64,000 nucleotides of DNA from Diphasiastrum complanatum (GCA_029204225.1 CM055102.1:7858587-7922586), one strand, 5' to 3'; shown: positions 23,583 to 36,942, numbered from the stretch's first letter. Numbers and translations: made by a program. The notes: generated from the sequence alone by a model not told the origin.

Positions 23583-25554
23583 AAAGTAGAGTCTACTTTT
23601 TATACAGTCATATACATAGCTTTAAAGTCAACAAACTTTGAGTACAGAAAGCTTTGATCTAAACTTATCAAACTTTTCTTTAACAAGTGGCTTAGTGAAA
23701 ATGTCAGCTATTTGTTCTTCCGTACTACAATGAACAACATGAATTTCACGACTCAATAGCCTCTCATGTATAAAGTGATACTGAATCTCAATGTGTTTGG
23801 TTCTCGCATGGAACACTGGATTCTTTGCTAGCTGGATGCCACTCTGACTGTCGCTATGTATAGTCATGAGATTTTCCTGTTTCATGCCAATTTCTTCCAA
23901 GATTTGCCTCAACCATATAGCTTCTTGTGCTGCACTACACATTGACTTATACTCTGCTTCTGTTGTAGATAAGATAAAGCACATGTACTTTGCTTTTTAC
24001 TAGACCAGGAAAAGCAACTACCACAAAGCTGGAATACATACCCTGTGGTGGATCTACGATCATCATAGTCACCTCCCCAATCCGCATCCACATAGTCACA
24101 TAACTTACCCTCATGCTTCCTGTAAACCAAGCCATACTCTGAAGTGCCTTTCACATAACGCAAAATGCGTTTAGCCGTTTTCCAATGCGTTTTCGTAGGT
24201 GCTGCCATAAACTGACTTACAATGCCAACAGCATAGCATATATCTGGTCTAGTTGTGGTAAGGTAAATCAAGCTCCCTACTAACTATATATACAGCGTAG
24301 CATCAAATGATTGTGACTCATCAAGCTTAGAAAGCTTTTTACCTGGTTCAATAGGAGTATTCACTGGTTTGCAATCCTGCAACCTAAACCTGTGCAGCAA
24401 CTCTTTGACATACTTCACCTGTGTTAAACCCACTTTGTGTCCTTTTTTCCACACCTATACTCCAAGGCAATAATGCATCAGGTTGAGATCTGTCATCTCG
24501 AATTGTTCCATGAGGTCTTTCTTGATTATGTCTATCATCTCTTGATTATTTCTCGTAATAATCAAGTCATCAACGTAAAGAGCAATCAAAGCAACCATAC
24601 CATAAAAAAAAAAGATATATAGTTTTGGATTATAATGTGTTCTCACCATCCCCTTTGAACGAAAGTAGGCATCAATCCTGCTATACCACGCACGTGGTGC
24701 TTGTTTAAGACCATAAAGCGCTTTCTTCAAGCGACATACTTTATTTTCTTGTCCCTTCGCTACAAAGCCTTCAGGTTGATCCATGAACACTTCTTCTTCT
24801 AGCTCACCATTTAGAAAAGCAGATTTCACATCCATCTGATGCAAAGGCCAACCAAAATGTGAAGCTAAAGCAACAAGTAGACGTACAATATTTTACTTAC
24901 ATACTGGCGCAAAGGTCTCTTCATAGTCGATCCCTTTACTTTGTGCATACCCTTTGATCACCAATCTTACCTTGTGCTTTGCTGTACTTCCATCTGCATG
25001 GTACTTAGTTTTGTATACACATTTACAACCAATGGGTTTCTTGCCCGGTGGTTCCACTAAGTCCCATGTGGTATGCTTAACAATTGACTCCATCTCCTCT
25101 CCCATTGCCTTGACCCAAATGTCATCATCCTTCACTTCAACATAAGTTGAAGGTTCTTTGCTTTGAATAATACTAGATAAGAGAGCATAATTTGCTTCAT
25201 ACCTTTCAGTTTGTGTCTTCTCTCTTGTTGATCTTCGTAGCTCTCCCTGGCTAGATGATCTTGGAAAGTCATCCATGTCACGGCTTTCCAACAATCTCTC
25301 AAACCACTTAGGGAGCTTCCTGTCAGGTGATCAGCTTCCTGGTGAAAATGTATCCCACGGTACATCTTTCTCGCGTTTGTCACCTGCAACTACAATCCTT
25401 CTTGCACCAAAAGGCTTATCTCTACCTCTCCAACTTGTCTCTTGAGATTGAGTAGTAGTATCTTGAGGTGTATCCTCGTGTCCATCACTAGGAAAGTCAA
25501 TAAATGGATCATCATCAGGAGGTATCCTCACTATACCATCTTTATGATGATTTG
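23583..25554 (-). pseudogene. Ty1/copia element C1, 3' half: linker, RT, RNase H
   Basis: Minus-strand order from 25554: linker (DGIVRIPPDDDPFIDFPSDG, then RRSTREKTQTERYEANYALL), RT (WVKAMGEEM…, ALYVDDLIITRNNQ with YVDD), and RNase H (24271-23909, VDADWGGDYDDRRST). It ends EIQYHFIHERLLSREIHVVH and DIFTKPLVKEKF at about 23670. Frame breaks occur near 24890, 24450 and 23980. It pairs closely with element B at 8118-9697. The frame is interrupted at 25554/25555 by nested element C2 and resumes at 27800. Confidence 0.9.
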
Positions 25555-25951
25555 CAAGACCCAACTATAGAGTATCTTAACTTCAATACTAAATCAACTA
25601 TGAAAGCTTGAGAAACTTGGCTATGGAAAACGTCACACACAAGGAGAATTGCATAAGCACCTCACAACACCAAAAGTTAGAAGAAGAAATGAATTGCTAG
25701 AGAGAGAGAGGAGGGCATGGGTCCTCCAAATCCCTTGTGAGACAAGCACCTCACTTACATGCATAGAAAGTCTAAGTGTCAACCATAGGAGTGAGCTACT
25801 TGGCCAAGTGGGCCACTTGCACTAATTTACTCAACTTACAAAAAGGGAGGTCCCATGTATTTAATTAACAACATGCCCCATGAGTTATGTACAACTTACA
25901 ACTTAAATAGTGCTTAGCCAGAGGGGTAAAATAGGCATTACTCTTCAACAC
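25555..25951 (-). repeat. 3' LTR of nested copia element C2
   Basis: About 396 bp; on the minus strand it begins TGTTGAAGAGTAATGCC and ends GGGTCTTGCAAATCATCA. The purine tract CAAGGGGTGG precedes it (about 25953-25963). It differs from the partner LTR at 27395-27799 at roughly 20 positions, about 5%, so the insertion is moderately old. Confidence 0.92.
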
Positions 25952-27394
25952 CACCCCTTGATGGCAATTTTATTCAAACTGACACCCAACAAAGTTTTGA
26001 CCTTTTCAAACTTATCTTTACTAAGTGGTTTAGTAAAAATATCAGCTATTTGGTCGTTGGTGTCACAATAAACTAGCTCGATCTCCCCACTGTGCACTTT
26101 CTCTCGTATGAAATGTTGGTCCACCTTTATGTGCTTCGTCCGTGCGTGATAGACTAGATTCCTTGCAAGCTGAATGCAACTTTGGTTATCACAATGTAAC
26201 AATGTAGGTCTTACTTGAGCAATCTGCATGTCCTCAAGTAGACGATATAACCAAATGGCTTCACAGGCAGACCTCGTAGTCACCCTATACGCAGCTTCGG
26301 TAGATGATAGAGCAATAGTAGGCTGCTTCTTGATACACCATGATATAGGCCCTGAACCTAGGCTGAAACAATAGCCTATCGTCGATCTCCGATCGTCTCT
26401 ATCACCAGCCCAATCAAAATCTGAATAACCCTCCAACTGAAGGTCCCCATCATCTGTGTAACCAATCCCATAAGTTATTGTCCCTCTCACATATCATAGG
26501 ATCCGCTTGGCTGCCTTCCAATGTCATAGGATTGTCCCTCTCACATATCATAGGATCCGCTTGGCTGCCTTCGGTAGGCTTACTCATGAATTGACTTGCA
26601 ATCCCAACCGCATAAGCAATATCTGGCCTGGTGGTAGTAAGGTAAATCAGGCTGCCCACCAATACGATAGAGCGTCTCATCTGAAAATGCTGGACTATCA
26701 AGTTTTGATGGCTTGTTGCTTGCATCCATGGGTGTGCTAATTGGTTTGCTTTCTTGCATGTTAAACCTCTTCAATAATTTCTGTGCATACTTTGTCTGTG
26801 AGATAAAAAGACAATGCTTCTCTTTCCAAACCTCAACTCCTAGGCAATAGTGTAGCAAACCCAAATCTTTCATCTCAAACTCACTAGAAAGATTTTTCTT
26901 AACACAAGCAATAAGCTTCTTATTGCTTCCCATGATGAGTACATCATCCACATAGAGCACAACCACCACAAAGTCTTATCCTTCCTTGAAGACATAAAGA
27001 TTGCAATCAGACTTACTCTTCTCAAACTCTTGCCTTGCAAAGTACTCGTCAATTCGGCTATACCAAGCCCTTGGCACCTGTTTGAGCCCATACAAGGCTT
27101 TCCTAAGCCTTTCATAACCATAGGAGTGAGCTACTTGGCCAAGTGGGCCACTTGCACTAATTTACTCAACTTACAAAAAGGGGGCTTAGGAAAAGCTCAC
27201 TCCTTGCCTGTTATCTCAAACCCCTACGATTGTTCCATGTAAACCTCCTCAGGTGCCCATTAAGAAAAGCACTCTCGACATCCATTTGATGGACATCCCA
27301 GTCAAAATATGAGGCTATGGCCAGAACGATCCTGATAGATGTCATCTTAGCAACAGTCACAGACTCACAGGCTAGACAACCTGCTCTGATATCA
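25952..27394 (-). mobile_element. Internal part of nested copia C2: RT and RNase H only
   Basis: On the minus strand the primer site TGATATCAGAGC (27383-27394) is followed almost at once by the RT core (VAKMTSIRIVLAIASYFDWD…VHQMDVESAFLNG). Gag, protease and integrase are absent. RT continues with ALYGLKQVPRAWYSRI, LYVDDVLIMGSN and LGLLHYCLGVEVW, then RNase H (DFDWAGDRDDRRSTIGY) and SKHIKVDQHFIREKV ending TKPLSKDKFEKV. Two odd insertions are visible. At 27116-27183 a piece of the element's own LTR sits inside RT. At about 26477-26572 a 54-bp duplication disrupts RNase H. It is a non-autonomous deletion derivative. Confidence 0.9.
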
Positions 27395-27799
27395 TGATGA
27401 TTTGCAAGACCCAACTATGGAGTATCTTAACTTCAATACTAGATCAACTGTGAAAGCTTGAAAAACTTGGCTATGGAAAACATCACACAAGGCGAATTGC
27501 ATAAGAACCTCACAACACCAAAAGTTAGAAGAAAAAATGAATTGCTAGAGAGAGAGAGGAGGGCGTGGGTCCTCCAAATCCCTTGTAAGGCAAGCACCTC
27601 ACTTACATGCATAGAAAGTCTAGGTGTCAACCATAGGAGTGAGCTACTTGGCCAAGTGGGCCACTTGCACTAATTTACTCAACTTACAAAAAGGGGGGTC
27701 CCATGTATTTATTTAACAACATGTCCCATGAGTTATGTACAACTTACAACTTTACTAGTGCTTAGCCAAAGGGGTAAAATAGGTATTACTCTTCAACAA
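27395..27799 (-). repeat. 5' LTR of nested copia C2
   Basis: About 403 bp, partner of 25555-25951. On the minus strand it is followed directly by the primer site at 27394-27383. The 5-bp flanks outside the two LTRs (GAAAT and TAAAG on the minus strand) match at only three positions, so a target-site duplication is uncertain. Confidence 0.92.
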
Positions 27800-28020
27800 T
27801 TTCTCACTGGATGTGTCCGTCTTCTCAGCATCCTTGTCTTCATACATTTTAGATTCATCATAACATCACGGCTGACATTTATTTTGTTCTCCACTGGATC
27901 AAAACATCTATAGCCCTTCACACGATCATCATATCCTTGGAATATACACTTGATAGCTTTTACGTCAAGCTTATGTCTCTCTTCCTTAGGAGAGACAAAT
28001 AGGAATAGAACCAATACCTT
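27800..28020 (-). pseudogene. Copia C1 integrase C-terminal piece
   Basis: On the minus strand the frame reads PKEERHKLDVKAIKCIFQGY and …KGYRCFDPVENKINVSRDV, the usual end of a copia integrase. At about 28010 it is fused to the gag-protease frame (GIGSIPICLS). Everything between protease and integrase C-terminus, about 1.2 kb in a normal element, is missing. At 27800 the frame is cut by nested C2 and resumes in the linker at 25554. Confidence 0.85.
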
Positions 28021-29047
28021 CAATCACACACTCACCACCATTGGCCATGTGAATTGCTTTCTTGGCTCCATCATAAGTGACCAAAGAAGTAAAGAACTCC
28101 TTGTGACTAGTCATGTGTGAACTAGCTCCACTATCAATCCACCATGAATCTTTGTCGCCTTCACTTGATATTGGACTTGAAGAACACATCAAAAGAGAAT
28201 CACCACCACCTAGATCCTCATCATTAGTAGTAAAGTTGATTTGCTTGCTACCTTCATCTCTTTGCTTCTTCAAACATTCATTTGCAAAATGCCCTTTGAT
28301 TCCACAATAAAAGCATTTCAGCTTAGACTTATCTTTCTTTTTGCCAAAAGAGAAAGTCTCACCTTGATCTTGCCATTTATACCACTTGCCTTTGCCTTTG
28401 CCCTTGAACTTGCCTTTGATGAACATAGCCTCCTCTTCATATTGAGATGTCGATGTAGATACACCTCCTCTTGATTGAAGCCTATACTCCTCATTCACCA
28501 AGATCTCTTGCAAATCCACAATACTTGGCAAAGTCTTTTGAATAGTAAAACTTTGAACAAGATTAGCATGATCATACAACAAGCCATTAAGTATAACTTG
28601 AACAAGTTCTACCTCCTTAATGCTTTCATCAATACATGCTAACTCATCATTGAATGCTTTTACCCTCAAAACAAAAGCATGAGTACTCTCTTCCTTATTT
28701 TGCAAACTTTGAAAGATTTTCCTCCTAAGATTAAGCACTCTTGATGTAGACTTGGATTCATAAAGCTTCTTCAAAGCTTCCCAAGCCTCCAAAGATGATG
28801 TGCACTTACCAACTTCCTTGAGAAGTTCATTGGTAACATTCATCTTAATCATGTGTAGAGATTTCTTTGCTCTCTTGTCATACCTCATTTGATCTTGAGG
28901 TGCTTGAGGCCTCTCCTCCACACCTGCAACAATCTCCATCAACTCATTCATCTCCAATAAGGACTCCATCCTCACCTTCCAAGTAGAATAGTTGATTGAG
29001 GTAAGCCTATCATTGCTCTCCAACATAAATCCACCACTTGTAGCCAT
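28010..29047 (-). CDS. Copia gag with zinc knuckle and protease start
   Basis: An open frame of about 350 codons, ATG at 29047 (MATSGGFMLESNDRLTSINY). It contains the gag region (YSTWKVRMESLLEMN, then EAWEALKKLYESKSTSRVLN), a Lys-rich stretch, the CCHC knuckle CFYCGIKGHFANEC and the aspartic protease start WWIDSGASSHMTSH. Gag would form the particle; the protease would process it. The frame is intact until it fuses at about 28010 with an integrase remnant, so only Gag could still be made. Its upstream LTR (29645-30335) differs from the LTR at the other end of the composite (23318-23571). Confidence 0.88.
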
Positions 29048-29632
29048 GTTGAAGTGACTTGATCTTCTCTTTCAACCTGTTCCAATGCACAAAGCACTCT
29101 CTTTAATGTTCCAAATTAACTCAAGAAGAAATCACAAAGATATGGAACCTCTCAAATCTCTTCTAGCACTTCTAACTAGAAAATCAACACATAGAATAGT
29201 GAAATCTTGATCAACCTATGATCTATCCTCAATCTAATGATTCTTGCCACTTCCTAGGAATGAACCACACTCAAATGAAGTTCAGTAACCTCACAAACTA
29301 GAGATCCAATCAAAATTAGGGTTTTGACAAAATCACAAAAAATTAAATATCTCAAATTCTACAGGCAATTTCTAGAAACTTGATGTATCTTCTTGTAGAC
29401 TCCAATGAGAACTTCCTAATGCACCAAAAGTCATCTAATTCCAGTAAACCAAGTGTGAAATCGGAATTGATCAAGTATATAACCCCATATTGAGTTTTGA
29501 CCTACAAAAGATCAATTCTACACATGCAAAAATGCTGATTTTTGAGTAGAGATCAATCTAGCATGCTCTATTGGTAACTCCTCCAAATCCTTGATAAAGA
29601 TGGCTGATCCTGTCATAACCTGAAACACAAGA
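29048..29632 (-). other. Leader between primer site and gag
   Basis: Non-coding leader of the minus-strand copia element. No open frame of note. It is typical in length for plant copia leaders. Confidence 0.6.
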
Positions 29633-29644
29633 GATCTGATACCA
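29633..29644 (-). other. Primer binding site (initiator-Met tRNA type)
   Basis: On the minus strand TGGTATCAGATC follows the LTR end CTTCACA. It matches the common plant copia primer site TGGTATCAGAGC except near its end. Confidence 0.8.
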
Positions 29645-30335
29645 TGTGAAGTATTTCAGATCATTAAAGATCCAATCCATGTCCCTGATCTTTGGTTACA
29701 ATAAGGAGCAAACCAACAATCCTGCCAATGTAGAAAAATCAGCATCTACATACAAAATGAGATGCAAACTCTAAGAGATATTGATAAAACATGAACCAAA
29801 ACATAAAATATGTTTTTTGTCCATACAATTACAGTAGCCTACTGTATTTCACACGTGTGGAGCCAAAAATAACAATAAATGAGCATTCTACACACAAGAT
29901 TGCAAGATAACACCAAGATAGTGCACCAATGAGTAGTAGAACCCAAAGAGAACCATGTATAATGATGAAATGAGAGAGAGAAGAGAGAAGATTGTGTCTC
30001 TCCACGAGTTACATCCTTTTATAGAGTGTTCAAACCCTATTTGGCCACTTGGCTTTTCCTCCAAAATGTAAACCCTACTAATTTTGGGTCTAGATTCAAT
30101 GTACCCAAAGTTCAAATTTGAATCTCTCTCAAACTCGACTACCAACTTTTCCACACTTTCCAAAAGTGTTTATTGAATGTATTTTAAACTAATATAACCT
30201 CAAAAAGTCTATCTCTAAGTCTAAAATGAGTTTTGGCCTCTTATTGACAATTTACCAAAATGTGACTAAACTAGACTAAACTAGTTGAAATCTCTCACAC
30301 CACGAGGCATTTTGGCCATACATGTGTGGAACCCA
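29645..30335 (-). repeat. 5' LTR of the gag-bearing copia element
   Basis: Inferred minus-strand limits: start TGGGTTCCACACATG at about 30335, end AATACTTCACA at 29645, about 690 bp. The start sequence recurs at 23008. Inside lies a TTCACACGTGTGGA motif (about 29848). The partner 3' LTR is not found in the window. Confidence 0.6.
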
Positions 30336-30344
30336 ATTTGTCAA

Positions 30345-31062
30345 AAAATGTGAACTGCAACTTTGCTGCGATGCGAAGCGAAGTGAAACAAAGCGAAGGT
30401 CGAATGGCGAACAATTTGCGAAAGTCAACGTACCTCAAAAACCCTAAGACACGAAGCGAAGCAAAACTCGAAGGTCAAATGATTCGCGAAAGTCAATAAC
30501 ATACCTCCAAGACCAAAAGATACAATACGACACAAAACAAAAAGAAAACGAAAGAAAATCTTTCGCGCTGCTAGCTGACAGCTCAACAGGCGTAGAATCT
30601 TGAACTTCATGCTCAGCTGAAACAGTTAGCAATAACAGAGAGTAACTAACTAGTTGAATATTAGCGTAAACTACTCTTGTCATTCTCTGTTTACCTACCT
30701 TGTAAACTCCACACAGTGGAGATATAAATGCAATTCTGGATCAACAGATATGATGCAAGAGAGAATAGAAAAATAGAAAAATGAAATAGTTGTACATGAA
30801 AGTCTGCCAACAAGCTGAACACAGCAAAAGAGCTAAGTGTCAGGCCACCAACAAGCGAGACACTAATCATCTTGTTCTAAAATTCAAAACTGATAATACA
30901 GTTGCTCTCTCTCTTGTCCATCTCCTTGTTTTCCGTTGTCTTGATTTCTAGAATGATTTCTATCCTGTGATCTATAGTCGCGTGCTTATGATCCTACAAG
31001 CTTCCATGCAAGAAAAACTGAACGAAAACAATTTGTTCATGAAAGCAAACCCATTCGCGACA
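30345..31062 (+). repeat. Probable 5' LTR of plus-strand copia P1
   Basis: The right limit is clear: …CATTCGCGACA is followed by the primer site TGGTATCAGAGC at 31063-31074. The left limit is inferred to be near 30345, where the opposite-strand LTR ends. It starts with GCGAAGCGAAG-type short repeats. It does not match the 3' LTR at 35502-36653, in keeping with P1 being a fusion of two elements. Confidence 0.5.
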
Positions 31063-34000
31063 TGGTATCAGAGCTAATCTGAATAGTAATTTTCTAGGCA
31101 ACACAATATGGCTACAATGATCCAAACAAGAATAGCAATCAGTCTTAATGTCGAACACTACAGGATATGAAAATTCAAAATCAAAATGCTTCTGAAGGGT
31201 GAAGGCATCTGGTCGGCGACCGAGTTCACAGAGGTGAAACCTCCAGAGGGAGACCCAAGGAGAGCTGAAGATCAGAAAGGATGAGCGTGCAATGGTGATC
31301 ATCATTTTGTCCATCAATGAAGATCTACTCATGCAGATTGAAGACTGCGAAAGCAGCCATGCAACATGGTAAAGATTAAAACAGAAGTAGGGAGTGAGGA
31401 CTGCTGCTTCGGTGATGCATCTTCACAATCAGCTGCAATCCATATGATGGAATGGCAACCAGTTGGATCAGCATGTTGAGAAGATCAAAACAATATTCGC
31501 TCAACTCGCTGCATCAAGTCAGGATCACCAGGTCCCAGCACCACAACAGCTGATGTACTTCATGAAATCTCTACCTACGTCCTATCAGTTGTTGATAATG
31601 CTCATACTGAGTCTACCAGATATGACATTCAACAAAGCAGTCAGTCTTGTCGCTGATGAGAGATTGATGAGGGACAAAGAAGAAGGAAGCAGTGATCAAG
31701 AGAAAGCTCTCTTCACGAAAGGAAGAAGAAGAACAAGAACAAGCTCAGATTAGACAAGACAAAGTCTTCGAACAGAGACAATAATAATCAACAATCTTCT
31801 TCCTATGATCACATTCACAAACCTTGACACACAGCCAACAAATGTTGGTTCAATTCTACAATACCTTGTATGCAATGCAAGAAGAATGGGCATTCTGCAT
31901 ATGATTGCAGATTTCACCCAAAAAAAAGAACAAAATTGAGAAAGCAAATATTGCAGAGTCATCCAAAGATGCAGATAGAGGTGATGAAGCCTTCGCAATA
32001 CTTGATGAAGCTTCAACAAGCTACACTGAACAAGACTACGATGTAGTCATTGATTCAGGAGCAATATCACACATCACCTACAACAAGCAAATCTTGATCG
32101 ACTTCAAAGAACTCGAAAACAACAGAGCAGTGATTCTAGGTGATGGGAGCAGACACGATGTCAAAGGCATCGGGACTCTACAGTTGCGAACATTGTCAGG
32201 ACAAGCAGAGCTGCCAGGAGCACTCTACATATCTTCACTGAGAAAAGATCTGCTATGTCTCCAAGATGGCAGATCTTGGAATTCGAATTTTATTCGATGG
32301 CAATACATGCCACATGATCGAGAAAACAACAAACAAATTGTTGACGATTGGATGCAGAGGAGGAAATATCTACCAAGTCAAGATAATTAATAACTCTGGT
32401 AGCATATTAAATGCATCAAAAAATGAAAATCAACTCTGGCACATGAGAATGTATCATCTGAATATGAGGAGCCTATATGACATGTGCAAGAAAGACATAG
32501 TCATAAGTCTAAAGATATCAAGACTCGATACTGAGTTTTGCAAGGCCTGTCAAAAAGGCAAACAACATCAGAATCCATTCACACATGAGGGAAGAAGAGC
32601 CAAAGAAGTTCTTGAGCTCGTCACTCAGATGTCTGCGGACCGATGAAAGTTCGCTCTGAAGATTGAGGTATTTCCTGACGTTCATAGATGATTACAGCCA
32701 GAAATGACTACAATATACTACCTAAAGAAAAAATCTAAAGTGCTTGACTTTTTCAAGAAGTTCGTGGCATTTGTAAAGAGACACACCTCAAAGAAGATTC
32801 AAATCATTAGATCTAACAATGGAGGTGAGTACAAGAGCACAGAATTTTTGAAATTTTGCCAAGAATAGGGAATAGAGCATCAATTCACTCATGCATACAC
32901 ACCCGAATACAATGGTGTTTCAGAATGAAGAAACATGACGCTAGTCGAAGGAGCCAGATGCATGATGGCACAGGCTCAATTCTGGGCTGAGGCAATAGCT
33001 ACAGCAGTACACCTGCAAAATAGATCAACAATGACAGTGCTGAAAAACAAGACACCGTACGAAATGTGGACAGGTAGAAAGACTGATCTATCATACGTGC
33101 GTGTGTTTGGATGTGCAGCATACAAGCACATTCCAAAAGAAAAGAGAAACAAGCTTGATGATAAGTCAGAGCAATCCATCATGGTTGGGTACTCGAACGG
33201 ATCTCAAGTATACAGACTCTATAATCCAACCACCAAGAATGTGATTCCGAGTAGAGATGTGAAGTTCGATGAGTCCACATTTCCTAGACTAAAAGATGAA
33301 AAAGACCATGAGATCTTCACACTGTTGCCAATTCAAGAGGGAGATCGAGGACAGACATCAAATCATAATGTTGAGCCCCAGACTCCAGAGCAACAGGAAG
33401 CAGAAGATCAACCCCACGAAGCAGAAACTTTCAAGCAGCGACGAAACGGACCCAGAAGGTCAACAAGACAAAGAAGACCTCTAGATCGATATGTTGACAA
33501 CCTTCAACGGAACGAAGACATAGAATTCGGGTACTGTAGCTTCACTGAAACAACATATCAAGAAACTGTCCAGAGTCCAGAGGGAGAATTCTGGAGGCAG
33601 GCAATCTCAGAGGAGATCGAATCAATGAGCGAAACTAGGCATGGACACTAGAGCCACTGCTAGAAAACAAAAAGATCGTCGACTACAAGTGGGTGTACAA
33701 AAGAAAAATGAAATCAGATGGCACAATTGGACGTTACAAAGCAAGGCTTGTCACAAAGGGCTACACACAAAAGTATGGTGTTGATTATTTTGACACATAT
33801 TTGTCGATGGTCAAGATGACAAGCATACGATTGCTCCTTTCATATGCTACACAACACAATCTGGAAATTCACCAAAATGATGTAAAGACAGCCTTTCTCC
33901 ACAGAGATCTAGAGGAAGAAATCTTCATGAAGTAGTCTGAAGGATTTGAAGACCCCGACAATTGACAATATGTATGTCGGTCGCAGAGATGCATTTATAA

Positions 34001-34228
34001 TCTAAAGCAGGCATCACGAGCTTGGTACAAGAAGCTCAACAGTCTTCTGAAGTCTCTAGACTTCAATCCTACACCACCAGACTGTATTGTCTACATAAAA
34101 AGAGTAGGAAAAGATTTTGTGATTATGACTATTTTCTGGATGATTCTCTTATGATAGAAAACTCCTTAATGCTAATCAAGAACACGAAGAGTCAGATATC
34201 TGAAAATTATGAAATCACAGATCTGGGT
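31063..34228 (+). pseudogene. Copia P1, first half: gag to reverse transcriptase of family X
   Basis: Order on the plus strand: primer site (31063-31074), gag from about 31109, zinc knuckle CMQCKKNGHSAYDC (about 31870), and protease VVIDSGAISHITYNKQ (about 32045). Integrase follows: LWHMRMYHLNMRSLYDM, CKACQKG (32400-32640), NNGGEYKS, then 32935-33651. Next is the linker RRSTRQRRPLDRYVDN, then RT (YKRKMKSDGTIGRYKARLVT, NDVKTAFLHRDLEEE). The last part is DDSLMIEN and NYEITDLG at about 34225. At least six stops or frame slips kill it. At 34228 the frame passes without a break into a second, different RT. Confidence 0.85.
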
Positions 34229-35482
34229 ATTCACCAGATGGACGTCCAAACGACATTCCTACATGGATACATACAAGAAGATGTCTACATTTATCAGCCA
34301 GAAGGTTACATCCCTCAAGGCAAGGGGCATCTACTATGCAAATTGCATAAGGCATTATACGGTCTGAAGCAAGCTCCAAGGGCCTGGTATGATAGAATAA
34401 ATTGTTTCTTGTTGCAGCATGACTTTACCTCCTACACCGTAGATTCAAATGTATATCTAAAACCAAAGGGGCCAAGCTATGTTATAATAGCATCATACAT
34501 TGATGATTCCCTAATCATCAGCAATTCAAATCAGTTGTTGCAAAAAACTAAGTCCTTACTCACATTAGAATTTGAGATGACTGATTTAGGTCTAGTCCAT
34601 TACCTACTTGGAATGGAAATTCACAAAGATCGCACGAGCAGAAGGATCAACATAAGCCAACAATCCTACTTAATTAATGTACTTCGAAGATACGACATGG
34701 AGGATTGCAAGCCCATAGACCCTCCTATGGATCCAGGATGCAAGCTTTCCAAAAACATGTGTCCCAAAACAAAGGTAGATCAGCAAGAAATGTGCAAGTA
34801 CCCTTATCAGTCTATCATAAGTTCTCTCATGCACTCTATGATTTGCACACGACCTGATCTAGCATATGTTGTAAGCATGTTGTCGGAATTCATGTCCAAT
34901 CTAGGCCTACAACATTGGAAAACTCTACAAAGAGTTCTAAAGTACATTCAAGCCTCAAAGCACTATGCCTTGAGTTACAATGGAAATACAGAAGCTGTGC
35001 TCTCTTTGATTACCTATTCTTATTCAGACTGGGCAGGAGACATAGATATCAGGAAATCCACCTCTGGCTACATTTGCTTTCTTGCAGGAGGACCCATTGC
35101 ATGGAATAGCAGGAAGCATAAATGCATTCCATTATCCTCTATGAAATCATAATATGTCGTAGCTACGTCAACAGTGAAGGAGATTTTATGGCTTAGAAGA
35201 CTACTATAGGATCTGAGATTCCCACAGTTTGGTCCAACTATACTCCAGTGCGACAATCAGAGTTGTATAGCTCTGTCGTTGAACCGACGAACTCACACAA
35301 GGACCAAACATATAGAGGTTCAACTTCATTTTCTCAGAGAGAAGGTTCAGAACGAAGACGTTGCACTAAGTTACTATCACACAGACAGTATGTTGGCTGA
35401 CATTCTGACAAAACCATTGTCAAGGGACAAACATTCTACTCTATTAGAATTGTTAAATCTCAACTTGAGTCCAGATTCGTAG
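34229..35482 (+). pseudogene. Copia P1, second half: complete RT core and RNase H of family Y
   Basis: Starting at IHQMDVQTTFLHGYIQEDVY, a second RT reads through ALYGLKQAPRAWYDRI, ASYIDDSLIISNS (catalytic YIDD) and LGLVHYLLGMEIH. RNase H follows (SYSDWAGDIDIRKSTSGYIC). After a stop at about 35150 the tail reads KHIEVQLHFLREKV and ADILTKPLSRDKHS. The polypurine tract TTAAGGGAGAG lies at 35491-35501. The 34022-35152 frame of 376 codons spans the join between the two families. Confidence 0.88.
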
Positions 35483-35501
35483 CAACAAGCTTAAGGGAGA
35501 G

Positions 35502-36653
<1,152 letters not shown>

Positions 36654-36942
36654 TGATTATCAGAGACAGAGGATCGCATGGTTGTCCAAGATGCCTAATG
36701 CTTCGCAATCCTACCGTTACGGCAATCTCAAACTCCTACTCTAATAACCCAAAAGGACAACAAGATTTGGATTCCATTCTCTAGTCAATCCACGTTCCTA
36801 AAATCGCAGTTATTATTGTGTTCATAATTGTTTTTCTTACTGTTGGTAGAGACATCGTTTACATCGTAATCGTCTCTCATGTTCTGCTTCCGTCATGGCT
36901 CCGCTGCAATTGCAATCAATCGTAGATTATGCAGACCACCCT
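36654..36942. other. Sequence after the long LTR, no gene identified
   Basis: A short ATG-started frame (MAPLQLQSIVDYAD…) at about 36896 stops near 36962. It may be a remnant leader or gag start of a second element. Nothing else is supported. Confidence 0.35.
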
